A stretch of 45,187 nucleotides of DNA from Candidatus Thorarchaeota archaeon (GTDB taxonomy: Archaea > Asgardarchaeota > Thorarchaeia > Thorarchaeales > Thorarchaeaceae): contig PRDI01000117.1 in assembly GCA_003345595.1 (NCBI GenBank), positions 1 to 45,187 of the forward strand, in the 5' to 3' direction. The notes beneath the pieces were generated by a model. The model was not told where the DNA came from. It worked only from the letters and a program-made list of their open reading frames with translations, and searched no databases. Positions 24,459-32,523 of this stretch are shown piece after piece (position 1 is the stretch's first letter; every line of letters begins with the position of its first letter). Made by a program: the position numbers and the translations under genes.

Positions 24459-25214
24459 ATGAAAATCACGCTGCTTGGAACAGGCACATCATACCCGGAC
24501 CCAGAACGAGTTCAATCAGGCATCTTGGTAGAGCAGGATGGAAGGCTCATGATTCTGGATATAGGATCCGGCGTGCTCCACAGGTTGGTGCAGACCGGAG
24601 CCGACGTGAAGTCGATTGATTCTGTCTTCATTAGCCACTTTCATGTCGATCACTGCTCTGACTTCATGCCTCTGTACCAGACCCTTATGATGTCCGGGTA
24701 CGACAGGAGCCTTCACCTGTTCGGACCACTAACTGTGAATGAGTGGTTTAACACGCTGAATGACAGAATCTACCCATACCTAAAGGGTAGAGTGCCAGTA
24801 GAAGTCACACCGTTGAAAGAACTGGACACTGTGCAGGTCGGATCACTCACAATCAGATGCTGCAAGAGCAAGCATGGGACCGTGGATGGTCGAGCAGTCA
24901 GAGTTGAACACAAGGACCACTCGTTCGTGTACTCATCCGATACTGCTCCGAGCAGTGATGTGTTAGGGCTCGCCAAGGGTACCGATGTTCTCATCCATGA
25001 GTGCATGTGGCTTGATGGAAAACACCCCGAAGGCGTTCACACGGCACCCAGCGAGCTTGCCCGGATTGTAGAGCTGGCTAGGCCGAAGAGGATCATAGCA
25101 TCCCATCTCTCTCCAGAGGTGGTGTCCAATGGTAGCAGGGTCGCTACAATCATTGGCCAGAACACGGGCACTGATGTGGCCATGGGCCGGGACCTCATGA
25201 CCTTCATGATATGA
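24459..25214 (+). CDS. Metallo-beta-lactamase-fold hydrolase, RNase Z/PqqB-like
   Basis: A 251-residue protein starting MKITLLGTGTSYPDP, as ribonuclease Z and related hydrolases do. Metal site: H60-F-H62-V-D64-H65, then the GTVDGRAVRVEH, YSSDTAPSS and ASHLSPEV segments that supply further His/Asp ligands. No tRNA-binding exosite arm is evident and the length is short for RNase Z, so a general phosphodiesterase-like hydrolase is the safer call. Confidence 0.85.
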   Translation: MKITLLGTGTSYPDPERVQSGILVEQDGRLMILDIGSGVLHRLVQTGADVKSIDSVFISHFHVDHCSDFMPLYQTLMMSGYDRSLHLFGPLTVNEWFNTLNDRIYPYLKGRVPVEVTPLKELDTVQVGSLTIRCCKSKHGTVDGRAVRVEHKDHSFVYSSDTAPSSDVLGLAKGTDVLIHECMWLDGKHPEGVHTAPSELARIVELARPKRIIASHLSPEVVSNGSRVATIIGQNTGTDVAMGRDLMTFMI

Positions 25215-25240
25215 GCAGGGATTGATCTACCGCGCAACCG

Positions 25241-25696
25241 TCATGGCTGCGACGGTGGGACTGGAACATACATCGACCTTATGTTTCTACATCCCAGAAG
25301 AGCCATCATAATGAATAGCGGGCAAACCAGTGTCAGACCGCCAATCTCTGGAAGGATGAGCGGAACGCCGTATTGGACTATCGTGTAGCCATTGAGTGTC
25401 AAGATACCGAAGAAAATGGCGGAATGACCTGCATTGAAATAGGCCGCTGTCCGCGGGAAGCCGTAATTGAACGAGGCAAGAATGAAGGAAACCTCTCTGA
25501 AGATGCTCACTTGGAAGTAGAGCATGACGACAATCAGTATCAGGTACCCGAAGGCGTAGAACATGGCATAAGCCGCGATGGTCAGGCCTATAATGTAGAA
25601 ATACGACCCTATTGGGTTGAACTGCCTCTTGGCTGGCGCACTTCTCTCCTCTGCCCGTTGGCCCTCGCCAGTGGACTGCGGCTGGTCTTCTGACAA
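25241..25696 (-). CDS. Small membrane protein with four hydrophobic segments
   Basis: A 151-residue protein. A Gln/Glu-rich cytosolic N-terminus (about 1-28) precedes hydrophobic segments near 30-52, 55-72, 88-105 and 112-133, and the C-terminus is Pro-rich (VPVPPSQP). A clear TATA element at 25727-25737 supports the ATG at 25696. The family is unknown. It is convergent with the metallo-hydrolase gene. Confidence 0.65.
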   Translation of the reverse strand: MSEDQPQSTGEGQRAEERSAPAKRQFNPIGSYFYIIGLTIAAYAMFYAFGYLILIVVMLYFQVSIFREVSFILASFNYGFPRTAAYFNAGHSAIFFGILTLNGYTIVQYGVPLILPEIGGLTLVCPLFIMMALLGCRNIRSMYVPVPPSQP

Positions 25697-25726
25697 CGTT
25701 CTTTCAACTTCCCGTGCGCGACCTTC

Positions 25727-25737
25727 CTTTTATATAG
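25727..25737 (-). promoter_or_regulatory. Strong TATA box for the small membrane protein
   Basis: Minus-strand CTATATAAAAG lies 31-41 bases before the ATG at 25696; it is among the best TATA matches in the window. Confidence 0.65.
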
Positions 25738-25804
25738 TGGGCTCTACACGCAATAGAGTGTCGACCTCGTGGTTGACTAAGACGAGTGCGGGCCAGAACA
25801 TGTC

Positions 25805-25816
25805 AATCTTTAAAAC
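25805..25816 (+). promoter_or_regulatory. TATA-like box for the SPFH gene
   Basis: AATCTTTAAAAC lies 53-64 bases before the ATG at 25869. The start is preceded by GGGTG about 9 bases upstream. Confidence 0.45.
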
Positions 25817-25868
25817 GGATTACAGCGAATAGGCCGCAATACTCGAACACACTACGGGTGTAAAAAGC

Positions 25869-26750
25869 ATGGCTGATAGTATAGAGTGGACAAATGCAAG
25901 CCCGGACGATATCGTCTGGCGCTTCCCCGACAACAGGGTCAAGTGGGGCAGTCAGCTAACTGTCATGGAGAATCAGGTTGCTATATTCTACAGAGACGGT
26001 AAGGCGCTCGACACTTTCATTGCAGGGCGTCACAAGCTGACTACCAGCAGTATGCCTGGAATGGTCGGCTGGTTGCAGAAGAAGATCAAGGGAGATGTCT
26101 TTGAAGCAACCTGCATCTTCGTCTCACGCTCCCAGTTCCAAGGCAAGTTCGGGGGCAGGGGACAGACAAGCGACTTGGCTCCATTGATGTTTCACGGAAA
26201 CTTCTGGTTCAAGATCAAGGAGCCGAAGATCTTCACGAATGAGGTCGTGGGTAACCAGAATGCGTTCACAACTGCAAAGGTCAACGACTATCTGCGGTCG
26301 TTCATGAACGAACGAATCATTGACGAGTTCGCTCACTATGACATGCAGACTGTCTTCACGCAACTCGATGAGACCTCGCTCAAGGTCAAGACAAATGTCC
26401 GCATGAACTTTGAGAGACTTGGACTCGAGCTCGTGGACGTCAAGTTTGAAGGCATGGACACGACCGAGCAGTACCGTGAGCGACTCTTCTGGCTCAAGAC
26501 CGGCAAGGTCGAGGGCTCTCATCTGGCTGGCATGGAAACCATGAAGAGTGCAGCTGAGTCACTCGGCAAGAGTCCGGGTGCCGGTTTCGGTGCAGGCATG
26601 GGTTTTATGGGTGCTGTAAGCGGAGCCGTTTCAGGTGGACAGCAGAGCGGGCAAGCCGGAGCTGCGGCAGGAACCAAGTTCTGCCCGAATTGCGGTACGG
26701 CCCTCCAAGGTGCAAAGTTCTGCCCCAATTGCGGCACTAAAGTAGGATAG
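25869..26750 (+). CDS. SPFH-domain protein with C-terminal double zinc ribbon
   Basis: A 293-residue protein of the SPFH (stomatin/prohibitin/flotillin-like) type resembling the YdjI/virion-core-like group. The N-terminal region includes WRFPDNRVKWGSQLTVMENQVAIFYRDGK and the SPFH core includes LAPLMFHGNFWFKIKEPK. A helical stretch (RLGLELVDVKFEGMDTTEQY) follows, then a Gly-rich linker and two tandem CPNCG ribbons (FCPNCGTALQG, FCPNCGTKVG). It has no long membrane helix, so it is probably peripheral. In Bacillus, YdjI-type proteins work with PspA-like proteins and zinc-ribbon membrane partners. A terminator follows. Confidence 0.85.
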   Translation: MADSIEWTNASPDDIVWRFPDNRVKWGSQLTVMENQVAIFYRDGKALDTFIAGRHKLTTSSMPGMVGWLQKKIKGDVFEATCIFVSRSQFQGKFGGRGQTSDLAPLMFHGNFWFKIKEPKIFTNEVVGNQNAFTTAKVNDYLRSFMNERIIDEFAHYDMQTVFTQLDETSLKVKTNVRMNFERLGLELVDVKFEGMDTTEQYRERLFWLKTGKVEGSHLAGMETMKSAAESLGKSPGAGFGAGMGFMGAVSGAVSGGQQSGQAGAAAGTKFCPNCGTALQGAKFCPNCGTKVG

Positions 26751-26760
26751 ACACAGCAGG

Positions 26761-26800
26761 AAGGGAGAACCCGCGGTTCTGCCCTTCTCTTCTTCTTTTC
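26761..26800 (+). terminator. Hairpin plus T-rich tract after the SPFH gene
   Basis: AAGGGAGAACC-CGC-GGTTCTGCCCTT forms a stem with one bulged G, followed by CTCTTCTTCTTTTC. Confidence 0.65.
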
Positions 26801-26936
26801 ATTTGCATACTGGCAGAGGTGTCATTCGGCGAAGTGAGCCAACGTCATAGCCCTAGACCCCTAGATTACCATCGGTTTCGTTTGGTCTCGTTGAGATGGA
26901 CTGCTTGTGGCAATGGCCCAAGCAAGACAGGCTTGC

Positions 26937-27482
26937 TCAACTACTATCCATAGTCACAGAGAACTCTCCGGTTTTGAGGTCAGCATGCAGTAGTTTCCAT
27001 CTCGGTTTCTTGCCGGCTTTCTTCAGCGCCTCGTAGGCATGTACCAAGTTCAAGCCAGGGCACCTCTCAAGAATCGACGGGTCTAACTCAATTGCTCTCT
27101 TCCATGCATCACATGCCTTATCGATGTCCTTCTTTTGAGCGAGGTAGAGCAGTCCAAGTTGACGCCATAGATCGGGTTTGCGCTCATTGTCTAGATAGTG
27201 GATTGCTCTCTCCAAGAAGGGCAGCATACGGTCGTGGTGACCCAGTAATTCCATGCAGTTGAAAATGAACGCGTTCAGGCCCATATCAAGATCTTCGAAC
27301 TGGTCGATCTCGTTCTGCATCTCTGAAGTGTCATTGATATCCAAGAACTCGCGGATCTCAAGAGCGATCTTCAGAGCTTCTTCCAGAGCAGAAGAGTCAT
27401 GGCTTGCCTGCCCTTCCGTGAACAGCTCCCTTGCCTGTCTTACTTTAATCAGCAATCCCGAAGCGTCCATCGGGACGCTCAT
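26937..27482 (-). CDS. TPR-repeat protein
   Basis: A 181-residue helical protein. Near residues 105-145 there is a clear TPR-type segment (LWRQLGLLYLAQKKDIDKACDAWKRAIELDP), with a second, weaker repeat before it (FLERAIHYLDNERKPD is the linker region). It probably binds partner proteins. The ATG at 27482 (MSVPMDASG) is chosen. The longer frame to 28073 lies inside the convergent-strand flavoprotein gene and reads as shadow sequence. A GGATAAATGC box near 27540-27550 fits this start. Confidence 0.8.
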   Translation of the reverse strand: MSVPMDASGLLIKVRQARELFTEGQASHDSSALEEALKIALEIREFLDINDTSEMQNEIDQFEDLDMGLNAFIFNCMELLGHHDRMLPFLERAIHYLDNERKPDLWRQLGLLYLAQKKDIDKACDAWKRAIELDPSILERCPGLNLVHAYEALKKAGKKPRWKLLHADLKTGEFSVTMDSS

Positions 27483-27539
27483 CTTCGAATGGCATATGAA
27501 TGCTTCCCACGTGTTTGTGAACAGCACGGAGTGCAGACA

Positions 27540-27550
27540 GGCATTTATCC
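27540..27550 (-). promoter_or_regulatory. TATA-like box for the TPR gene
   Basis: Minus-strand GGATAAATGC is 58-68 bases before the ATG at 27482, giving a leader of about 30 bases. Confidence 0.4.
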
Positions 27551-27590
27551 TTCCCAAGACGGGAAGGCACTTGTTGGGTGACGTGATACT

Positions 27591-28184
27591 ATGGCTGAAC
27601 GAACCGTTTCTGTCAGAGTGCTGGGGATTGTTGGCAGCCCGAGGAGAGGAGGAAACACGGAGGCCCTCGTCGATGAGGTGTTGGCAGGAGCGGAAGAGAA
27701 GGGTGCGGCAACAGAGAAAGTGATACTGAGCGAACTGGACATCTCTCCTTGCAAGGCCTGTGACAGATGCCTCAAAGGAGTGTGTGCTCAAAAGGACGAC
27801 ATGAAGGGACTTCTGGATCGAATGCAGAAGAGCCATGTCTGGGTTCTGGGCACGCCGGTATATTGGTGGGGTCCAACTGCCCAGTTCAAGGCCTTTCTGG
27901 ATCGATGGTATGGGGCGAAGAAAGTCAAGTTCAAAGGGCGACCAGTCGTAGTCACAATCGCATTGGGTGCGACCAGTAGTGAGGTAGCTCGCCACACGAT
28001 AGGTATGCTGACTGATTCTCTGAACTATCTTGCGATGAACATAGTTGACACGATAGTGGCCGCGGGAGTACAAGAGAGAGGTGAAGTGCGGTCACTTCCA
28101 AGGGTCTTGGCGAGAGCTCGTCGTGCGGGCACCAAGGCGGCCGCAATCGGCCAAGCGGCAGCCGCCACCACGTCGTCGGATTGA
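27591..28184 (+). CDS. Iron-sulfur flavoprotein / NAD(P)H-dependent FMN reductase family
   Basis: A 197-residue flavodoxin-fold protein. GIVGSPRRGGNT is the FMN phosphate loop, and PVYWWGPTAQFKAFLDR the flavin-side segment. A compact cysteine motif C54-x2-C57-x2-C60-x4-C65 is like that of methanogen iron-sulfur flavoproteins that bind a 4Fe-4S cluster. It acts in cytoplasmic electron transfer; the partner is unknown. It lies just before the hydrogenase operon and may supply or take electrons in the same metabolism, which is an inference from position. The C-terminus is Ala-rich. Confidence 0.85.
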   Translation: MAERTVSVRVLGIVGSPRRGGNTEALVDEVLAGAEEKGAATEKVILSELDISPCKACDRCLKGVCAQKDDMKGLLDRMQKSHVWVLGTPVYWWGPTAQFKAFLDRWYGAKKVKFKGRPVVVTIALGATSSEVARHTIGMLTDSLNYLAMNIVDTIVAAGVQERGEVRSLPRVLARARRAGTKAAAIGQAAAATTSSD

Positions 28185-28324
28185 ACTAGTCCAATAAAGT
28201 ATAGAAGAACATCTGCAACAAAAGATCCTTCGAACGCCGGCCAGAACAGTTTCACAACGATTTGTGCCTGCTGAACGGATAGAAGACCGAGTTCGGGTCC
28301 GTCAGGCAGTCAGAATCAACACTT

Positions 28325-28335
28325 GATTTAATAAG
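28325..28335 (+). promoter_or_regulatory. hydB: TATA-like box for the hydrogenase operon
   Basis: GATTTAATAAG lies 56-66 bases before the GTG at 28391, giving a leader of about 30-35 bases. Confidence 0.55.
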
Positions 28336-28390
28336 GCACGAAGTTCCGCCGGCCAGTCAATCTCGTGCACAAACGGTCAGGTGTCGTCAC

Positions 28391-29422
28391 GTGCGAATAA
28401 TGAAGATGCAGCATAAGTTTCTCGAGGTCTTCCTCGAGAGCACAGCCAAGTACGGAGCGCCCTATGGCCCCGTCAGAAGGAATGGCGTGCTAACGTATGA
28501 CAGGGTCGAGAAGATTAGCGACCTTGTCTTGAGCGGCGAGAAGACGATGATTCCTGCCAAGAAGCTGTTTCACCCCATGAGGTTTGACGTATTCAAGTTC
28601 AATGAGGATGGCTTCACTCCTGATTACTCTTCTATCGAGAAGAGGGTCATCATCGGCCTACACCCCTGCGAGATTCATGGGTTGCTCAAACTTGACAGGA
28701 TATTCGATAACCCGCCGGCTGATCCATACTATATGGGGCAGCGCAAGAACTCGATCATCATCGGATGGTCATGTGCCGTGTGTCAGAACGGACTCTGTAA
28801 GAGTACAGGCACAGACATCGTCGAGGAGGGCTTCGACCTGTTCTTTGTCGATGTCGGAGAATTCTACTTGGTCTGGATTGGCTCAAGCATTGGATACGAC
28901 ATGATCCACGACAAGGAGGAGTTCTTCGAGAGCACAGTTACGCGTGATGACCTCGATGCGTATGTCGACTGGCGCGCGAGGCGCGATTCCAGTTTCATGA
29001 AGTCCTTCAACTTCCGAAACATGCCGGACATCATGGATATGAGCTACCAGAGCCCAATCTGGGAATACTTCGCTAACAAGTGCATATCCTGCGGTCAGTG
29101 TTCAATGGTCTGCCCAACATGCAACTGCTACAACATCACAGACCACTTCGATGTCAGCAACGCTAACACCGGAAGGCGTGAGAGGTACTGGGATAGCTGC
29201 ATGTTCATGGAGTATAGTCTAGTAGCAGGGGGGCACAACTTCCGTGGCGCTCGTGCGGACAGACTGAAGCTATGGTATACTCACAAGCTAAAGACTTTCG
29301 GCAGTCAATATGCGAAACCGGGCTGCGTGGGATGCGGTAGGTGTGTCGAAACCTGTCCTGTCGACATCAACGTTCTCACCATCTCAGAAGCTCTGACAAC
29401 CGGGGAGGTGCCCAAGAAATGA
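28391..29422 (+). CDS. hydB: [NiFe] (sulf)hydrogenase beta subunit, 4Fe-4S protein
   Basis: First gene of a hydBGDA operon. The 343-residue electron-transfer subunit has a conserved GLHPCEIHGLLKLDRIF segment, a SCAVCQNGLCKSTGTD segment, and two C-terminal ferredoxin-type motifs: C231-x2-C-x2-C-x3-C (CISCGQCSMVCPTCNC) and C312-x2-C-x2-C-x3-C (CVGCGRCVETCP). It carries electrons between the flavin subunit and the catalytic dimer. The start is either GTG 28391 (AGGTG 8 bases upstream) or ATG 28400. Its TGA overlaps the next ATG (ATGA). Confidence 0.93.
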   Translation: MRIMKMQHKFLEVFLESTAKYGAPYGPVRRNGVLTYDRVEKISDLVLSGEKTMIPAKKLFHPMRFDVFKFNEDGFTPDYSSIEKRVIIGLHPCEIHGLLKLDRIFDNPPADPYYMGQRKNSIIIGWSCAVCQNGLCKSTGTDIVEEGFDLFFVDVGEFYLVWIGSSIGYDMIHDKEEFFESTVTRDDLDAYVDWRARRDSSFMKSFNFRNMPDIMDMSYQSPIWEYFANKCISCGQCSMVCPTCNCYNITDHFDVSNANTGRRERYWDSCMFMEYSLVAGGHNFRGARADRLKLWYTHKLKTFGSQYAKPGCVGCGRCVETCPVDINVLTISEALTTGEVPKK

Positions 29423-30270
29423 GCGTAGAGCTTTCATACACTAATCCTTTCCAGCCAGAACCTGCCAGGATTGTACGCCAGTACGACCTCATCGAGAACC
29501 ACAGGTTTCTGCAGGTGCGACATCTTGACATGAAGAAGGCAATGTCCTTCACCTATAATCCTGGGCAGTTCATGATGGTGTCCATGCCAGGTGTTGGTGA
29601 AGCTCCGTTCTCAATCTCGTCAACTCCCAGTCGTCCGGGCATAATTGAATTCGGCATCCGGCGTGTCGGGAAGGTAACGACAGTTCTGCACCAGAAGAAA
29701 GACAACGATACAATCTATGTTCGAGGGCCTTACGGTGATGGTTTTGCACTTGACGATATGTACGGGAAGGACATTCTCATTGTGGCCGGTGGACTCGGTG
29801 TCATTCCATTGCGTTCAATACTCTACTATGTCCTAGACAACCGAGACAAGTTCGGCAGGCTCTTCTTCCTATATGGTGCTAGAACCCCCGGGGAGATTCT
29901 GTTCAGGTCAGAGTTCTTCCAGCTGAAGGACCGGGAGGACGTCGAGTGCTACTTCACCGTTGACAAGGACCCTACGGGTCAGTGGAAAGAGAACGTTGGT
30001 GTTGTCACGACCCTCTTCTCCAAGCTGCCAAAGATCGACCCAATGAACGTCAACGCTGTAGTTTGCGGACCTCCAGTCATGTACAGGTTTGTGATTGAGA
30101 AGTTCCTCGGCCTCAAGATTCCGAAAACACAGATACAGATGTCGCTTGAGCGGCGAATGCATTGCGGAGTAGGGAAGTGTGGCCACTGCGTGCTGGACTA
30201 CCTATACACCTGCCTGGATGGACCCATCTTCACATACTGGGACACGCTTCACTTCAGGGAGTTGATCTAG
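29419..30270 (+). CDS. hydG: [NiFe] (sulf)hydrogenase gamma subunit, FAD/NAD(P)-binding
   Basis: A 283-residue diaphorase subunit. The FAD site is in APFSISSTPSRPG and YNPGQFMMV, the NAD(P) loop in VAGGLGVIPLRSI, and a C-terminal 2Fe-2S motif in HCGVGKCGHCV...C. It exchanges electrons with NAD(P)(H). GGGGAGG lies about 10 bases before the ATG at 29419, which overlaps the hydB stop as ATGA; this indicates translational coupling. Confidence 0.93.
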   Translation: MSVELSYTNPFQPEPARIVRQYDLIENHRFLQVRHLDMKKAMSFTYNPGQFMMVSMPGVGEAPFSISSTPSRPGIIEFGIRRVGKVTTVLHQKKDNDTIYVRGPYGDGFALDDMYGKDILIVAGGLGVIPLRSILYYVLDNRDKFGRLFFLYGARTPGEILFRSEFFQLKDREDVECYFTVDKDPTGQWKENVGVVTTLFSKLPKIDPMNVNAVVCGPPVMYRFVIEKFLGLKIPKTQIQMSLERRMHCGVGKCGHCVLDYLYTCLDGPIFTYWDTLHFRELI

Positions 30271-31068
30271 ATGACAGAACGTATGAAACACAAAACAGTG
30301 ACAAAGCCCAAAGTGGGGGTCTACGGTTTCACTGGCTGCGCTGGCGACCAGCTTCTGATAATCCATAGTGAGGATCAGCTTCTGAACCTCTTCAATGCGG
30401 CCGACATAAGGTCGTTTGTCATGGCATCCAGCAATCCTATAGAAGAGGACATAGATGTTGCACTTATCGAGGGTAGCATTAGTACGGAAGAGGAGAAGGA
30501 GCGTATCAAGGAGATTCGCAAACGCGCGAAAATCGTTGTCGCGATAGGCAACTGCGCGGTCAGTGGCGGGCCACAGGCAATGTTCGCCAATGACGGAGAG
30601 TTCGCCAAGCGTCTCAAGCAGGTCTATGGTGAGATCAAATTCATCACAGACCCAGTTGAGGCCACCCCGATTGATGCTCACATAACAGTGGACTACTATC
30701 TGCCAGGCTGCCCAATCGGCCAACCGCAGACATTCGCACTCCTCTCAAGACTCATCCACGGGGCCTCTCCTGATGAGTGCACACGTCCAGTGTGCCATGA
30801 GTGCAAACTGAATGAGAACCATTGCCTGTTGCTTGATAAGAAGTTCTGCCTCGGATCATTGACAATCGGGGGCTGCGGAGCGGTATGCCCAACCTATGGG
30901 CTGTCATGTGTTGGTTGTTGGGGACCTAGCAAGGACGGCAACTTCGCTCAAATTGTAAAGAGCTTTGAGGAATTCGGGATAGGGCGGGAAGACATCAAAC
31001 GACGGCTGCACAATTATGGAGGGCACAAGATCCTGCAGTACATCAAGGATCTGGAGATAATGAGGTGA
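30271..31068 (+). CDS. hydD: [NiFe] (sulf)hydrogenase delta (small) subunit
   Basis: A 265-residue small subunit. The proximal 4Fe-4S cluster cysteines are at GFTGC23AGDQ, GNC95AVSGG and PGC147PIG. Further cysteine motifs toward the C-terminus (CHECKLNENHC, GGCGAVCPTYGLSCVGC) hold the medial/distal clusters, as in group 3 enzymes. It starts directly after the hydG stop, with AGGGAG nearby. No twin-arginine signal, so the enzyme is cytoplasmic. Confidence 0.93.
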   Translation: MTERMKHKTVTKPKVGVYGFTGCAGDQLLIIHSEDQLLNLFNAADIRSFVMASSNPIEEDIDVALIEGSISTEEEKERIKEIRKRAKIVVAIGNCAVSGGPQAMFANDGEFAKRLKQVYGEIKFITDPVEATPIDAHITVDYYLPGCPIGQPQTFALLSRLIHGASPDECTRPVCHECKLNENHCLLLDKKFCLGSLTIGGCGAVCPTYGLSCVGCWGPSKDGNFAQIVKSFEEFGIGREDIKRRLHNYGGHKILQYIKDLEIMR

Positions 31069-31076
31069 TATGACCG

Positions 31077-32369
31077 ATGGCGACAAAGAGCACCATAATG
31101 ATTGAGCCCTTGGCGAGAGTTGAGGGCCACGGAGGCATCAAGGTCGAGATTAAGGACAACAAGATCAAGAATGTCGAGGTGCAAGTTCTTGAGGGGCCAC
31201 GCATGTTCGAGGCGATGGCAATCGGCAAGACTCCGGAGGAGGACATCAGCATTGCTCCAAGAATCTGTGCGATCTGCAACCTCTCCCACAAGTACTCAGC
31301 GCTCAGAGGACTCGAAAAAGCACTCGGCATACAAGTGCCCGAAATCATCAACACCTACCGCCATCTGATGCATCATGGAGAGATGATAGAGAGTCACAGC
31401 CTTCATGTCTTCTTCCTTGCCCTCCCTGATTTTCTTGGCTACCCCAATGCTGTCGCCATGGCTGACAAGTATGGGAAGGTCGTGACGAATGCACTCAGAC
31501 TGAAGAAGTTCGGGAACATGGTCATGAAGACAATGGGCGGCAGGATGATTCACGGCGAGAATCCGATACTGGGAGGGTTTGGAAAGCTCCCCGATGAGAA
31601 GACCCTGCTCACCATAAAACAAGAGGCCTCTGCACTCATGCCGTTTGCCCTTGAAACCATTGATCTGTTGTCGACACTTCAGGTTCCAGACTTCATGGAA
31701 CGTGACACGCAATACCTCTGCTGCAAGCCCCCACATGCGGGTTACGACTACTACGGTGACATCTTGATGACCTCAGACGGCAAGGAGTACCCGCTCGACA
31801 GTTACAAGAGTGTCATAACCGAGAGAGTTGTGCCACACAGCTTTGCCAAGCGTTGCTCCTATCTTGGAAAGCCGTACTCTGTCGGTGCACTCGCCAGGGT
31901 GCTTCTGATTGGCTCTCGCCTGAAGGGTGAGGCCAAGACGAGCTACAAGAAGCTATACAGCAAGCGATGGCCGAGAAACCCGCTGTACAACAACTTCGCT
32001 CAGGCCATCGAGATGGTCTACTCGCTAGACGAAATCAAGTCAACAGTGGACAAGCTCCTTGGTCAACAGTCGCCGAGTGTAGTGAAACCGACAAGATTGA
32101 CTGGCACGGGCACCGGTGGCGTTGAAGCACCACGCGGTACACTCATCCACCACTATGAGCTAAAGGATGGGAAGACAACTGCAGCTGACATCATCACACC
32201 TACTGCAATGTTCCTCGATGATATCGAGGCTTTCATTCGTAGGGGTGGCGAAGAGCTGCTTGCCAAGGGTCAGACCAGTAATCTCGAGCTCCAGTTCGAG
32301 ATGATTGCCCGATCCTATGACCCCTGCATCAGCTGTAGTGCTCACATGGTATTACTTGAGTTCAAGTAA
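31077..32369 (+). CDS. hydA: [NiFe] (sulf)hydrogenase alpha (large) catalytic subunit
   Basis: A 430-residue subunit with the two Ni-Fe ligand pairs: RIC64AIC67NLSH71 (L1) and DPC417ISC420SAH423 (L2). Seven residues (MVLLEFK) remain after His423, the usual peptide that a maturation endopeptidase removes. RVEGHGG near the N-terminus is conserved. Together with hydB, hydG and hydD it gives the group 3b NAD(P)-linked enzyme pattern of Pyrococcus (sulf)hydrogenase I. GAGGTGAT lies before the ATG. No Hyp maturation or endopeptidase gene is in this window. Confidence 0.95.
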   Translation: MATKSTIMIEPLARVEGHGGIKVEIKDNKIKNVEVQVLEGPRMFEAMAIGKTPEEDISIAPRICAICNLSHKYSALRGLEKALGIQVPEIINTYRHLMHHGEMIESHSLHVFFLALPDFLGYPNAVAMADKYGKVVTNALRLKKFGNMVMKTMGGRMIHGENPILGGFGKLPDEKTLLTIKQEASALMPFALETIDLLSTLQVPDFMERDTQYLCCKPPHAGYDYYGDILMTSDGKEYPLDSYKSVITERVVPHSFAKRCSYLGKPYSVGALARVLLIGSRLKGEAKTSYKKLYSKRWPRNPLYNNFAQAIEMVYSLDEIKSTVDKLLGQQSPSVVKPTRLTGTGTGGVEAPRGTLIHHYELKDGKTTAADIITPTAMFLDDIEAFIRRGGEELLAKGQTSNLELQFEMIARSYDPCISCSAHMVLLEFK

Positions 32370-32410
32370 AGGACTCTTGCCATGTAGTGGCGCAGATGTT
32401 GTGCTCGGCA

Positions 32411-32437
32411 CCCAGTCGGAGTGAACCTCCGGCTGGG
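32411..32437 (+). terminator. Hairpin after the hydrogenase operon
   Basis: CCCAGTCGGAG and CTCCGGCTGGG pair over 11 positions (one T-G) with a 5-base loop, 42 bases after the hydA stop. No T-run follows, so readthrough into the methyltransferase gene is possible. Confidence 0.45.
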
Positions 32438-32523
32438 GCTGAGCCCATGATTTCTTCCTGCAGAGAGGAGGTCTGGCCTAGGACTAGAGAGTCTAGCAGG
32501 CACTCTTCGGGGCGCGATGCTAC

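Noticed and set aside
27483-28073. Long N-terminal extension of the TPR protein
   Set aside because: It lies opposite the flavoprotein gene and reads as shadow sequence.
28391-32369. F420-reducing or MvhADG-type (group 3a/3c) hydrogenase
   Set aside because: The presence of a HydG-type FAD/NAD(P) subunit and HydB fits group 3b; no FrhB- or MvhD-type gene is present.
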